54,858 nucleotides of DNA from Saccharospirillaceae bacterium (GTDB lineage: Bacteria; Pseudomonadota; Gammaproteobacteria; Pseudomonadales; Oceanobacteraceae), in contig JAJOJJ010000006.1 of the NCBI GenBank assembly GCA_021208685.1, forward strand, positions 1 through 54,858. The letters are read 5' to 3'. Under the pieces are notes generated by a model. That model was given only the letters and a program-made list of their open reading frames with translations, ran no database searches and was not told the origin of the DNA. Every line of letters starts with the position of its first letter. Position 1 is the first letter of the stretch. The translations under genes were made by a program, and so were the position numbers. Shown here one piece after another: positions 1 to 8,762 of the stretch.

Positions 1-222
1 GCGTCGATTGCAGTGAATGGCGAGTCCTTTATAAAATCGACAACACCGTCAAAACGCTCTGCAGCCCACGCCCTTCGGGGCTTGCTGAAAACGTCCAGCT
101 CGGTGTTGCCACGTTTTGACGTAACCCATGATGCCTTCAAAATAGTGCCTTCAACGTGGCGCCTTGATCTGAACGTTTTCAGTAAGCCGAAGCGGGCACT
201 GAATTATTCAGAGGTGCCTTAA
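1..222 (-). repeat. MITE-like inverted-repeat element, copy A (cut by window start)
   Basis: The first 222 bases are the reverse complement of the left part of the element at 16849-17120. They end in the same terminal sequence (GAATTATTCAGAGGTGCCTT then AA). Relative to the other copy this one carries about 14 extra bases near 140-155, which look like slippage at a repeated GAAGGCA motif, plus a few substitutions. The remaining ~60 bases of the element would lie before base 1. It encodes no transposase, and the 69-codon open frame inside it is not credible. The outer end lies 48 bp before the MbnH-like gene, so the element sits where that gene's promoter or an upstream partner gene would be expected. 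Confidence 0.85.
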
Positions 223-270
223 CCCTTTCTTTTATCAGGTCGGGCCTCCTGCCCGGTCAGTGAGTTTTTC

Positions 271-1428
271 ATGCTGAAAGCACACCGAGTTTTGCTGTTG
301 CTGAGTTTTTTTCTGCTCAGCGCCTGTCGTTCATCAGAATTCACACTTGACCTTGAACAACAGGTCGAAGGGGCTGCCTTGCTGCAATTCAGTAAAGAAG
401 GGGGTTTTGTTCTGCCGCCCATCCCTGACAGCAATCCCCTGACCGATAGCAAAGCAGAACTAGGCCGTCATCTTTTTTACGATAAACGCCTTTCCGGCAA
501 CCAGACACAAAGCTGCGAGAGCTGCCACATACAGGCTCTGGCATTTACCGATGGTAAAGCTCTGCCACAGGGTTCAACCGGAGAAACCCTGGCTCTGAAC
601 TCACAAAGCCTGACCAATGTTGCCTACAACGCCAGCTACACCTGGTGGAATCCTGTTCTTATCCGTCTGGAAGACCAGTTATTCATCCCGCTCACCGGCG
701 ACACCCCGGTTGAACTGGGCATCGATGACGGGAACCTTAACCGCGTATTACAACGCTTCCGTGATGATCCGTTGTACCAGGCTTTATTCTCAGCCGCATT
801 CCCCAGCGAAAGTGATCCTTATACGCTGGTGAATGTTGCCAAAGCACTCGCCTCGTTCAGCCGTATTTTAATTTCCGACCGCTCAGCCTTTGATAAAGGT
901 CAGCTCTCAGAGTCGGCAAAGCGTGGTCAGCAATTATTCTTTTCAGAAAGTCTGGAGTGCTTTCATTGCCATAACGGTTTTAATTTCTCCAGCTCAACCG
1001 TCACCATGAATACGCGCTTTCCGGAGCGGGTATTTTTTAATAATGGTTTATATAACCTGAATAACAACGGCAGTTATCCGGAAGATATTCAGGGAAAATT
1101 CAAAGTCACCGGCGACTGGAATGATATGGGAGCGTTCCGTCCCCCAACACTGCGCAACATCGAATTAACCGCACCGTACATGCACGATGGCTCAATCGCC
1201 ACACTGGAAGAAGTCATCGATTTTTATGCCGCCGGTGGTCGCAACATTACCAGCGGAGCGAATCAGGGCGATGGACGGCTGAATCCGTATAAGAGTGATT
1301 TTGTCAACGGCTTTACTCTGAGCGCTCAGGAAAAAAGCGATTTGCTGAATTTCTTAAAAAGCCTGACCGATTACGAGTTTATTGCTGATCCGCGTTTCGC
1401 CAATCCTTTTCCTGCTGCTGAGTTGTAA
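271..1428 (+). CDS. MbnH-like di-heme enzyme (cytochrome c peroxidase superfamily), lipoprotein
   Basis: A 385-residue protein with a lipoprotein signal (hydrophobic stretch 7-18, lipobox LSAC, lipidated Cys19) and two c-type heme sites, CESCH at 82-86 and CFHCH at 230-234, spaced as in the bacterial di-heme peroxidase fold. The later part, including TLRNIELTAPYMHDGS, is characteristic of the family. It most resembles the MbnH branch, whose studied member oxidises a tryptophan of the copper-binding partner MbnP to kynurenine; classical peroxide removal is the alternative. It would act in the periplasm, tethered to a membrane. No mbnP is visible: upstream there are only 48 bp and then the mobile-element copy. 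The gene 2 bp downstream encodes an outer-membrane barrel and is probably co-transcribed. The di-heme family call is firm; the MbnH subfamily call is moderate. Confidence 0.85.
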   Translation: MLKAHRVLLLLSFFLLSACRSSEFTLDLEQQVEGAALLQFSKEGGFVLPPIPDSNPLTDSKAELGRHLFYDKRLSGNQTQSCESCHIQALAFTDGKALPQGSTGETLALNSQSLTNVAYNASYTWWNPVLIRLEDQLFIPLTGDTPVELGIDDGNLNRVLQRFRDDPLYQALFSAAFPSESDPYTLVNVAKALASFSRILISDRSAFDKGQLSESAKRGQQLFFSESLECFHCHNGFNFSSSTVTMNTRFPERVFFNNGLYNLNNNGSYPEDIQGKFKVTGDWNDMGAFRPPTLRNIELTAPYMHDGSIATLEEVIDFYAAGGRNITSGANQGDGRLNPYKSDFVNGFTLSAQEKSDLLNFLKSLTDYEFIADPRFANPFPAAEL

Positions 1429-1430
1429 TC

Positions 1431-2621
1431 ATGAAGCGTCTGCTGGCTACTCTATTATTTTCCGTCTCAGTACCTGAGCTTCAGGCCCATGATGGCATCC
1501 GCCACACGCCGGCCAGCGCCACACCAGCGCCCTACGACTGGGCGCTGGACATCATGCTCAGCTACCGCGACCAACCCGCCGCCGTTGCGCGCGGGTTTTT
1601 GCCCGTTAATGGCCACCGCGAAAGCGCCGGGCTGAATCTGCAGCATGTCGATATCAGTCGTGACTTTCGCTGGAATGACCGCTGGAATAACCAACAGACG
1701 GCGCGCGTTACCCTGTCCAGCCATGATGACGGTGCCGAGATTGATGAAGCCTGGGCCACGCAAACATACGGCAACTGGTCGCTGCGCTTCGGTCAGCAAC
1801 GTCTGGATCTTGGCTTGCGCAATGCCTTGCATGAACATAACTGGACGATGATCAGTCCGACGCTGGTCAACCAGGTGTTCTGGGGCGGGCAAACCGCCGA
1901 GGCCGGGATTAACCTTCAACACGATGCACAACAGGGTCACTGGTGGTTCCGGCAACAACTGGGGGGCTTTTCCACCACCCTGTTTGACACCAATGCCGCC
2001 AGTGCGGCAGCCCTTGCATCATCCGTATTGGGCTACCGCAGCGAGACCCGCCTGATGGGCATAAAACTCGACCTGTACCACGCCAGCCTGCAAGACCGTG
2101 GACTCACTCTTTTTGCGCTCAATCCACAACAACATTCCCACGGCAACACGGCCACCGAGTTTTTTGCCGGCCACCTGACACAATTCGGCCTGAGCCTGTT
2201 TATGCACCAGAGCATCACCGCCGGGACACTGACATTTGAAACTGAATACCAGCAACGTCAGGAGCGAGGCGCATTAAGCAGCGCAGCCGGGCAAACCACC
2301 GATGCCACCGCCAATCTGCAACTCGACAGCTGGGGTGGTTATGCCGAAGCCGGTTTTAAAGCCAACAATGGACTGATGGCTGCGCTGCGCCATGAGTGGC
2401 TGGGCAGCGATGTTGATCTGTCAGAGGTTGCCTCCAGCGATCTCGCCTCCTCGGTGCTGAATCAGGCCGGTGACGACCCGCAACGCCAGATTATGCTGCT
2501 GGGTTATCGCTTCAATGATCAGGGCAACACCACCGTCAAATACCAGTGGCAGCAACAAAACAGCTGGTTGCGTGGCTCGGCACAATGGCAGTTGCTGGCG
2601 CAGCAAAGCTACCGCTTCTGA
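1431..2621 (+). CDS. Putative outer-membrane beta-barrel protein next to the MbnH-like gene
   Basis: 396 residues with a short signal peptide (MKRLLATLLFSVSVPELQA, predicted cleavage after residue 19) and a mature N-terminus rich in His (HDGIRH). The rest is mostly alternating polar/hydrophobic strands with many aromatic residues, ending in QQSYRF; a terminal Phe is the usual C-terminal signal for BamA-dependent barrel insertion. I recognise no named family. It starts 2 bp after the MbnH-like stop, so the two are almost certainly translated from one message. The context suggests uptake or surface handling of a metal or metal complex, but this is inference from position only; the N-terminal histidines could bind metal. 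Confidence 0.75.
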   Translation: MKRLLATLLFSVSVPELQAHDGIRHTPASATPAPYDWALDIMLSYRDQPAAVARGFLPVNGHRESAGLNLQHVDISRDFRWNDRWNNQQTARVTLSSHDDGAEIDEAWATQTYGNWSLRFGQQRLDLGLRNALHEHNWTMISPTLVNQVFWGGQTAEAGINLQHDAQQGHWWFRQQLGGFSTTLFDTNAASAAALASSVLGYRSETRLMGIKLDLYHASLQDRGLTLFALNPQQHSHGNTATEFFAGHLTQFGLSLFMHQSITAGTLTFETEYQQRQERGALSSAAGQTTDATANLQLDSWGGYAEAGFKANNGLMAALRHEWLGSDVDLSEVASSDLASSVLNQAGDDPQRQIMLLGYRFNDQGNTTVKYQWQQQNSWLRGSAQWQLLAQQSYRF

Positions 2622-2786
2622 TAACGCTAAGCGGCAACACAGCGGTGGCCTGAGGCTACCGCCGCTGAATCATTCTTCCTCCCCCTTGCCTGTGATAAAC
2701 TGCGCGCCGCCCGCCACAGGCCGGCTATCCTCATAGATGCTGCAGCTCAGCACTGCCCACGAAACACCTTGCCGCGGAATACCATC

Positions 2787-3917
2787 ATGGCCGAACTCGG
2801 ACTCTACAACACCCTGACCGTTCTCGATGAACAGCCCCACGGCCTGTATCTGGATGACAACGAAGGTGGCAAAATTCTGCTGCCGCGCAAACAAATTCCG
2901 GCGGGTACCCGAATTGGCGACAGCCTCAGGGTATTCGTTTATCTCGATTCCGACGACCGCCCCATTGCCACCTGCCTGCGCCCTAAAGCCCAGTTGCATC
3001 AGGTTGCCTGGCTGGAGGCCGTGGACGTCAATACAACCGGTGCCTTTCTCGACTGGGGCCTGGCCAAAGATGTGTTCGTGCCCTTCGCCGAACAGACGCA
3101 TCGCATGGAGGCGGGTAAATCCTATGCCGTCTATCTCTACCTGGATAACACCAACCGCATCGTTGCCAGTGCACGCTTAAACCGCTTTATCAAAGACGAA
3201 GTCAAAGCCAACTGGCCTGGCGCACCGATTCCTCTGGCCAATGGCGATAAGGTCAGATTACTGATCGCCCAGCGCACCGACATCGGCTACAAAGCCGTGG
3301 TCAACGATACCTACTGGGGCTTGCTGCACAACGACGATATCCGCAAAGCCATCCGCATTGGTCAGCGGGTTGAAGGCTATATTAAGCGTCTGCGCGATGA
3401 CCATAAGCTCGACCTGATGCTGGAACCGGTAGGGCATATTAAAGCCGATCCTCTGGCGAAAAAAATTCTGCAAAAAATGGAAGATAATCATGGTCGCCTT
3501 GGCCTCAGCGATCATTCCCCGGCAGAACTGATTGAACTGCAGTTTGGCGTCAGCAAGCGGACCTTTAAAATGGCCATCGGCAAGCTGTACAAAGAACGCA
3601 AAATTATCATTGAAGATAATGGCATCCGTCTGGCAACAGAGGCGGACCAACAGGCAGCGGTTAATAAAAGCCTGACAAAATACCCGAAAAAAGCGCCGGG
3701 AAAAAACGCCATAAAACCGCCTGAAGCGCAGAAATCATCGGCACCCAAAGCACAGAAATCCGAAAAACCAGTCGCGAAAAAGCCGGACAGAAACAAAGAA
3801 GACAAGCATCGGGATCAGGCTGATCAAAAGGCGGCGGAGAAAAAATCAGCGCCTAAGGTGTACCGCAATCCAAAAACAAAAACGGAAAAAACACTGAGTC
3901 TGAAAAAGAAAACCTGA
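2787..3917 (+). CDS. CvfB-like S1-domain RNA-binding protein with lysine-rich tail
   Basis: Read from ATG 2787 this is 376 residues; an upstream in-frame TTG at 2769 would add six residues, but conserved homology begins at MAELGLYNTL. Residues ~1-220 contain tandem S1-like OB folds (GAFLDWGLAKDVFVPFAEQ is typical) and ~220-285 a winged-helix segment, the architecture of the CvfB/YitL family, which binds RNA and affects virulence and growth in staphylococci. Beyond residue ~290 there is a ~85-residue low-complexity tail rich in Lys, Ala and Pro, absent from the short family members and likely disordered and nucleic-acid binding. It is a single gene followed by a strong bidirectional terminator. 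Confidence 0.85.
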   Translation: MAELGLYNTLTVLDEQPHGLYLDDNEGGKILLPRKQIPAGTRIGDSLRVFVYLDSDDRPIATCLRPKAQLHQVAWLEAVDVNTTGAFLDWGLAKDVFVPFAEQTHRMEAGKSYAVYLYLDNTNRIVASARLNRFIKDEVKANWPGAPIPLANGDKVRLLIAQRTDIGYKAVVNDTYWGLLHNDDIRKAIRIGQRVEGYIKRLRDDHKLDLMLEPVGHIKADPLAKKILQKMEDNHGRLGLSDHSPAELIELQFGVSKRTFKMAIGKLYKERKIIIEDNGIRLATEADQQAAVNKSLTKYPKKAPGKNAIKPPEAQKSSAPKAQKSEKPVAKKPDRNKEDKHRDQADQKAAEKKSAPKVYRNPKTKTEKTLSLKKKT

Positions 3918-3951
3918 TCAGGGAATCATCCTGACCAATACAGAAGAACAA

Positions 3952-3994
3952 AAAAACGGCCACGCATAACGCTGTTATCCGTGGCCGTTTTTGT
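3952..3994. terminator. Bidirectional rho-independent terminator
   Basis: The arms ACGGCCACG and CGTGGCCGT flank a ~15-base loop, with an A-run before and a T-run after. It can therefore stop both the CvfB-like gene (+) and the convergent LysR gene (-). Confidence 0.85.
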
Positions 3995-4073
3995 TACAGC
4001 GCTGAAATGATCACCCATGATCACTGGCATACACTCCGCTGACCGGCTGATTCTGTATAAGCCACCGACCCGA

Positions 4074-4937
4074 TCAGTAAATCAGCTTCCCCTGCAGCGG
4101 CGGAGAAGATTTTACCAATGATTCCAGACACTGAATCAGCCGTTGTGCAATAACGCCCGGCGTTCTTTTGCCAGGCCAGACCGCATAGACTTGTCGCTCA
4201 AAGAGTACACCGGATAAATACTCCAGCGTCCGTTCATCAGAGGTCGTAAGCAGATCAACCTCCGTCATCGGCAGTAATCCATACCCAAGACCGTCATTCA
4301 CCAGCTGACGGGCAAGCGTGATATCGCGCATATGAATAATCTGGCGAAATACGGGCTGAATAAACCCCATGACTTTTTCACCTGCCTGTTGCGCGCTGTA
4401 CGGCATAATCAAAGTATTTTTATCTGAGATATCCTTCAGCCCCACAATCGCAACGGCGATACTGGCAAGCCGTTTGTGAAAAAACGAAGAATCGGACTGA
4501 GGACCAACCCGAACAGAGATATCGAAGGATTTCTGACTGAGACTGACTAAAGAATTTGATGACTCCATCAGAATATCAACAGACTCATCCTTCATCGCAT
4601 TCAGAAAATCCCGTATTGCAGGATAGAAAGGACCCGATATCAGATTCTGCGGACAATGCACAATAAAATGCTTTGGCAACGTCACTGACGCACGGTTTAA
4701 GCGTTCATGTATGGCCAGAATAGACTCGCCATCGGCTTCATAGAGCGATCGGCCAAAACCGGTTAATGACAGACCCCGGGCAGAGCGGATAAACAGCGTG
4801 TTACCTAACTGCTCCTCCAGTACCTTCATCCGTTTGGATAGTTGCGATGCAGTAAGCGATAAATCATGGGCAGTGCCAGAAAAACTGCCTCTTCTGGCAA
4901 TCTCAACAAAAAGCCGGAAATCGTCAAGCATTGTCAT
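4074..4937 (-). CDS. LysR-family transcriptional regulator
   Basis: 287 residues. The N-terminal winged helix-turn-helix (residues ~4-62, with LFVEIARRGSFSGTAHDL and the recognition segment SQLSKRMKVLEEQLG) is standard for LysR proteins and is followed by a periplasmic-binding-protein-like effector domain. An AAAGG ribosome site precedes the ATG at 4937. It is divergent from the DUF2798/monooxygenase pair starting at 5031, with 93 bp between, the classical arrangement for a LysR protein and its target operon. The ligand is unknown. Confidence 0.9.
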   Translation of the reverse strand: MTMLDDFRLFVEIARRGSFSGTAHDLSLTASQLSKRMKVLEEQLGNTLFIRSARGLSLTGFGRSLYEADGESILAIHERLNRASVTLPKHFIVHCPQNLISGPFYPAIRDFLNAMKDESVDILMESSNSLVSLSQKSFDISVRVGPQSDSSFFHKRLASIAVAIVGLKDISDKNTLIMPYSAQQAGEKVMGFIQPVFRQIIHMRDITLARQLVNDGLGYGLLPMTEVDLLTTSDERTLEYLSGVLFERQVYAVWPGKRTPGVIAQRLIQCLESLVKSSPPLQGKLIY

Positions 4938-5030
4938 TTTGGCAACCTTTGCTTTCCATAATCAGACTACTCACCATCATCAGATACTGCACATAATGTT
5001 ACGCATAGTAGATACCTGAAAGGACGAATA

Positions 5031-5255
5031 ATGCAACGATTTATATTTACCCTGATTTTTTCATTTTGCCTGTCTTTATTAATGTCAGGATGGGTAACCT
5101 TTATCAATCTTGGCATTGGCAGCAACTTTCTATCACACTGGTCAGTTGCGTTTTTAAATGCATGGCCGGCGGCATTCACCATTGCTTACATACTTTCCCC
5201 CTCCGTTCAAAAATTATCTGCAACCCTGACCAGAAGGCTATCAAAAGATGCTTGA
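5031..5255 (+). CDS. DUF2798 family small membrane protein
   Basis: 74 residues with two predicted transmembrane segments (about 5-27 and 38-58) and the family-like motifs MSGWVTFINLG and WSVAFLNAWPAAFTIAY. It has a good ribosome site (AAAGGACG) before the ATG. Its function is not known for the family. Its stop overlaps the start of the ABM-domain gene by 8 bp, so the two are translationally coupled, and both are divergent from the LysR gene. Confidence 0.8.
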   Translation: MQRFIFTLIFSFCLSLLMSGWVTFINLGIGSNFLSHWSVAFLNAWPAAFTIAYILSPSVQKLSATLTRRLSKDA

Positions 5256-5574
5256 TATTATCGCTTTTATTGAACCCAAGACCCACACCTTTGATAAGTG
5301 CAGGGAACTTATATCCGACATTATTACCGTTACCCGTGCCGAAGAAGGTTGCTTGCGTTTTGAGCTTTATCATGACCCGAAAAGTAATCAATTGATTCTT
5401 GTTGAACGCTGGATTAACCAGCAGGCGCTCGATTTACATTACCAGCAACCCTATGTCCGGAATATTTTTGACTACTATCAGGATGCACTGCTGACGGAGC
5501 CAAAAATAATTAAACTGCTGCCTCCGGCGCTCTCTTCAGCAGCACTTAACCCTGAACATAATGCCTCCTCGTAA
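5248..5574 (+). CDS. Antibiotic biosynthesis monooxygenase (ABM) domain protein, YgiN-like
   Basis: 108 residues forming one ABM ferredoxin-like domain: a strand at 1-10, then TRAEEGCLRFELYHDP and LILVERW, followed by the helix region LDLHYQQPYV. Such proteins dimerise and often act on quinols or other aromatic substrates without cofactors. It overlaps the DUF2798 gene and is probably controlled by the divergent LysR protein. The small size and arrangement suggest response to, or clearance of, a quinone-like compound; this is inference. The last ~15 residues are outside the domain. Confidence 0.8.
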   Translation: MLDIIAFIEPKTHTFDKCRELISDIITVTRAEEGCLRFELYHDPKSNQLILVERWINQQALDLHYQQPYVRNIFDYYQDALLTEPKIIKLLPPALSSAALNPEHNASS

Positions 5575-5625
5575 GCCTGATACGAACAGAGCCGGATAAG
5601 GACACACCAGCCCCCGCCTTACAGA

Positions 5626-6180
5626 CTAAAACGACGACCCCGGCTGCTGTAAAAATTCCAGCTCTTCTGCCGTCGATTCGCGCCCCAGCAAGGCATTGCG
5701 GTGCGGATAGCGGCCAAAGCGCGCAATAATATCGCGGTGGCGGTGTTCAAAGTTAAGGTTATCTTCCAGCCCCGGACGGGCAAACAGACGCAGCGCTTCA
5801 TCGTGAATCCGCAGCGATTCGCTGTGCATATAAGGCATATACAGAAACAGGCATTCGCTCACCGCCAGAGCCGCATCCGCTTCTGCTGCCACCGCTTCCT
5901 GTGCCAGCACCAGTGCTAACGGATCAGCGGCAAAGGCACGCCCAGTGTCGCGGTAGATATTGCGTGAAAACTGGTCGAGCACAATGATTTCCGCCAGCCG
6001 TCCGCGTGCACTGACACGCCAGTGATACAGCTCCCCGGCACAGGCGGCAGCATGCACTGCGCCAAAGCGGCGCTCAATCTCCCGATCCAGCTGCGGGTCT
6101 TTCACCCACCACTGCTTGGGGCTCAGTTCGCTGAACCAGAAGTCCAGTACGGTCTGTGCGTTGATATTGTTGGTATTCAT
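5626..6180 (-). CDS. DUF924 family protein
   Basis: 184 residues, the usual family length. Typical motifs are VLDFWFSELSPKQWWVKD near the N-terminus, IIVLDQFSRNIYRDT in the middle and FLYMPYMHSESL, with a C-terminal FGRYPHRNALLGR segment. The fold is all-alpha and TPR-like; its molecular role is not established. The start at 6180 has an AGGAG site 7-8 bases upstream. It converges on the ABM gene and is divergent from ybiT. Confidence 0.85.
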   Translation of the reverse strand: MNTNNINAQTVLDFWFSELSPKQWWVKDPQLDREIERRFGAVHAAACAGELYHWRVSARGRLAEIIVLDQFSRNIYRDTGRAFAADPLALVLAQEAVAAEADAALAVSECLFLYMPYMHSESLRIHDEALRLFARPGLEDNLNFEHRHRDIIARFGRYPHRNALLGRESTAEELEFLQQPGSSF

Positions 6181-6339
6181 GAATCGTCTCCTGATTATCT
6201 GAGTGCCGAATGGTCTCCCAGACCTGGCGCTGAAATCATCCTCAAACGGCGCAAAAACGCCTCAGATGCTCGTTTTTTGCACGAAAAACACGTATAGTCG
6301 CGCCCTTTCGTAAAACCCTTCTTCTATCAGGATTGACCC

Positions 6340-7935
6340 GTGATCTCCACCGCTAATATCACCATGCAGTTTGGTGCCAAGCCTCTGTTTGAAAACATCT
6401 CCGTCAAGTTTGGCGACGGTAATCGCTATGGCCTGATCGGCGCCAACGGCTGCGGTAAGTCTACCTTTATGAAGATTCTGGACGGTTCGCTGGAGCCGAC
6501 CGCCGGTAATGTGAGCATCACCCCCAACGAGCGTCTGGGTAAGCTGAGCCAGGATCAGTTCGCCTATGAACAGTACCGCGTTATCGATACCGTGATGATG
6601 GGTAACAAAGAGCTGTGGGCCGTTAAAGAAGAACGTGATGCGATCTACGCCAACCTGGAAGCGACCGAAGACGACTACATGCGTGCCGCCGAGCTGGAAG
6701 GTGAATTCGCCGAAATGGGGGGCTACACCGCCGAATCCCGTGCCGGTGAGCTGCTGCTGGGTGCGGGCATCGGTACCGAACTGCATCAGGGCCCGATGAG
6801 CGAAGTGGCTCCGGGCTGGAAGCTGCGGGTCTTGCTGGCTCAGGCACTGTTCTCTAACCCGGACATCCTGCTGCTCGACGAACCAACCAACAACCTGGAT
6901 ATCAACACCATCCGCTGGCTGGAAGGTATCCTCAATGACATGAAGTGCACCATCATCATCATCTCGCACGACCGTCACTTCCTGAACTCCGTCTGTACCC
7001 ACATGGCCGACATCGACTACGGTGATATCCGCATTTATCCGGGTAACTACGATGACTTTATGATTGCCTCCACCGCCGCGCGCGAGCGTATGCAATCAGA
7101 AAACGCCAAGAAGAAAGCCCAGATTGCTGAACTGCAGCAGTTCGTATCGCGCTTCTCGGCCAACGCCTCCAAAGCCAAGCAGGCCACCAGCCGTGCCAAG
7201 CAGATGGACAAGATCAAGCTGGACGACATTAAACCGTCGACCCGTCAGAACCCGTTTATCCGCTTTACTCAGGAAAAGAAACTGCACCGTCTGGCGCTGG
7301 AAGTGGAAGGCCTGAGCCACGGTTATGAAGGCGATGAGCTGCTGTTCAAAAACACCAACCTGATGGTTGAGGCCGGTGAGAAAATTGCGGTGATTGGTGC
7401 TAACGGCGCGGGTAAAACCACCTTCCTCAAGTGTCTGGTGAACGACCTGACACCAAAGTCCGGCACCATTAAGTGGGCGGAAAACGCGAACCTGGGTTAC
7501 TACGCTCAGGATCACGAATACGAATTCGCCGAAAACATGGATCTGTTTGCCTGGATGGAACGCTGGAAAACCACCGAGCACGATGATCAGGCCGTGCGCG
7601 CAACTCTGGGTCGTCTGCTGTTCAACCAGGACGACATCAAGAAATCCGTGAAAGTCTGCTCCGGTGGTGAAAAAGGCCGTCTGCTGTTCGGTAAACTGAT
7701 GATGCACAACCACAACGTGCTGATCATGGACGAACCGACCAACCACATGGACATGGAATCCATCGAGTCGCTGAACGCGGCGCTGGAAATGTTCGAAGGT
7801 ACGCTGATTTTCGTGTCCCACGACCGTGAGTTCGTATCCTCGCTGGCGACCCGTATTATCGAAATCCGCGATCACGAGATCGTCGACTTCCACGGTACAT
7901 ACGATGAGTACCTGAAGTCTCAGGGCGTTGAATAA
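6340..7935 (+). CDS. ybiT: ABC-F family ATPase YbiT
   Basis: 531 residues, close to the 530 of E. coli YbiT and collinear with it. It has two ABC domains with Walker A sites GANGCGKST (~33-41) and GANGAGKTT (~354-362), and Walker B/DEPTN in each half. The first-half signature is the YbiT-type EVAPGWKLR and the second is CSGGEKGR; the linker contains [21 protein letters not shown]. There are no membrane segments. ABC-F proteins bind the ribosomal E site and relieve stalled or stressed translation. Start is GTG 6340, matching the conserved N-terminus. The strong major-codon bias suggests high expression. Confidence 0.95.
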   Translation: MISTANITMQFGAKPLFENISVKFGDGNRYGLIGANGCGKSTFMKILDGSLEPTAGNVSITPNERLGKLSQDQFAYEQYRVIDTVMMGNKELWAVKEERDAIYANLEATEDDYMRAAELEGEFAEMGGYTAESRAGELLLGAGIGTELHQGPMSEVAPGWKLRVLLAQALFSNPDILLLDEPTNNLDINTIRWLEGILNDMKCTIIIISHDRHFLNSVCTHMADIDYGDIRIYPGNYDDFMIASTAARERMQSENAKKKAQIAELQQFVSRFSANASKAKQATSRAKQMDKIKLDDIKPSTRQNPFIRFTQEKKLHRLALEVEGLSHGYEGDELLFKNTNLMVEAGEKIAVIGANGAGKTTFLKCLVNDLTPKSGTIKWAENANLGYYAQDHEYEFAENMDLFAWMERWKTTEHDDQAVRATLGRLLFNQDDIKKSVKVCSGGEKGRLLFGKLMMHNHNVLIMDEPTNHMDMESIESLNAALEMFEGTLIFVSHDREFVSSLATRIIEIRDHEIVDFHGTYDEYLKSQGVE

Positions 7936-8762
7936 GCACCGGGTTTTATTGCGCGAAACGCTGCATCAGCTCTGATGCAGCGTCATCAGACGTTCAGGAA
8001 ATAACCGCCCGGTAATTTCCTGAATGCTCCCGCCAGACGCAGTTATTCCCGAAAATCCTCAATAATTCCCTTTCACAGCCTCTCAATATTCTCCGCTGAT
8101 CAGCCGCTACTCTCTACTTTCCAACAGCTTGAAGCTGTCACTCCAAACTGCAGCATTGATCGACTGCTGTTTTTCAATCTGAAACGCTTTTCCGGGGCAA
8201 GCCCCTGGCACCCTGTAAGGAGAGGTATCTCCTTACGATCCTCTCTTTTCGGCGCATCCGGCCTGACTTAGAAAAAAGAGGGCAGCCAACTGTGATTATG
8301 CGGCACGCAAAGCAATCCGCTCAGCCGTATTTCAAAATGACTGACTTTGAAGTGTGAAATTTCAGATCAATTGTTTGCTATGAGAAGCAGCATCGCGGCG
8401 ATGGTTGTCTGCGCCTCAGGGCCCGCCGCCATGAGCGATGGTTTTTACGATCTGTCTGACAGCTCCTTTTAAAGGACAGGGCCACACAAGCGTATATGAC
8501 CATGGACAATTTTGTCCGGAACAAAATTGAGCAGCCGCAGGCTGACCCGCAGGGCGAAGGGCAGGATGCCCGAAGTCTCGCCAATATACGCGTGGTCAGT
8601 AAAAACCGAGTGAATAAGGATCACAGGCCAGAAAGCGCAAAGCAGGGGTTTGGGGATAAGATCCACAAATTGAGGCGCAGGGCTTGCCCCGCAAAGGCTG
8701 TTCACATGCAGTCAGCGCTGGCTGGTTACTTAAGCGAACAGCATTACGGCCATCAGCCCTGA
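7936..8762. other. 827-bp non-coding stretch with a series of perfect hairpins
   Basis: No convincing gene. It holds in order: a perfect 12-bp palindromic stem at 7958-7983 (ACGCTGCATCAG paired with CTGATGCAGCGT) just after ybiT; a 10-bp stem at 7993-8024 (TTCAGGAAAT / ATTTCCTGAA); GGGGCAAGCCCC at 8194-8205; a 9-bp stem at 8215-8236 (GTAAGGAGA / TCTCCTTAC); and the duplicated palindromic element at 8500-8572. The first hairpin may end ybiT transcription although no T-run follows it. Composition is more AT-rich than the flanking genes around 8060-8180. Confidence 0.7.
8500..8572 (+). repeat. Dispersed palindromic repeat, copy 1
   Basis: 73 bases matching 12513-12585 at 71 positions. The unit has three successive stems: CAATTTTGT/ACAAAATTG with a 5-base loop, CAGCC/GGCTG, and GGGC/GCCC. 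Weaker similarity continues ~20 bases beyond the unit. Short open frames on both strands look spurious. No terminal repeats or transposase are visible. Confidence 0.85.

Noticed and set aside
13-222. 69-codon frame inside copy A of the element
   Set aside because: The frame is not kept in copy B and has no family-like sequence.
6262-7095. 277-codon frame antisense to ybiT
   Set aside because: It is a by-product of the codon use of ybiT and has no recognisable domain.
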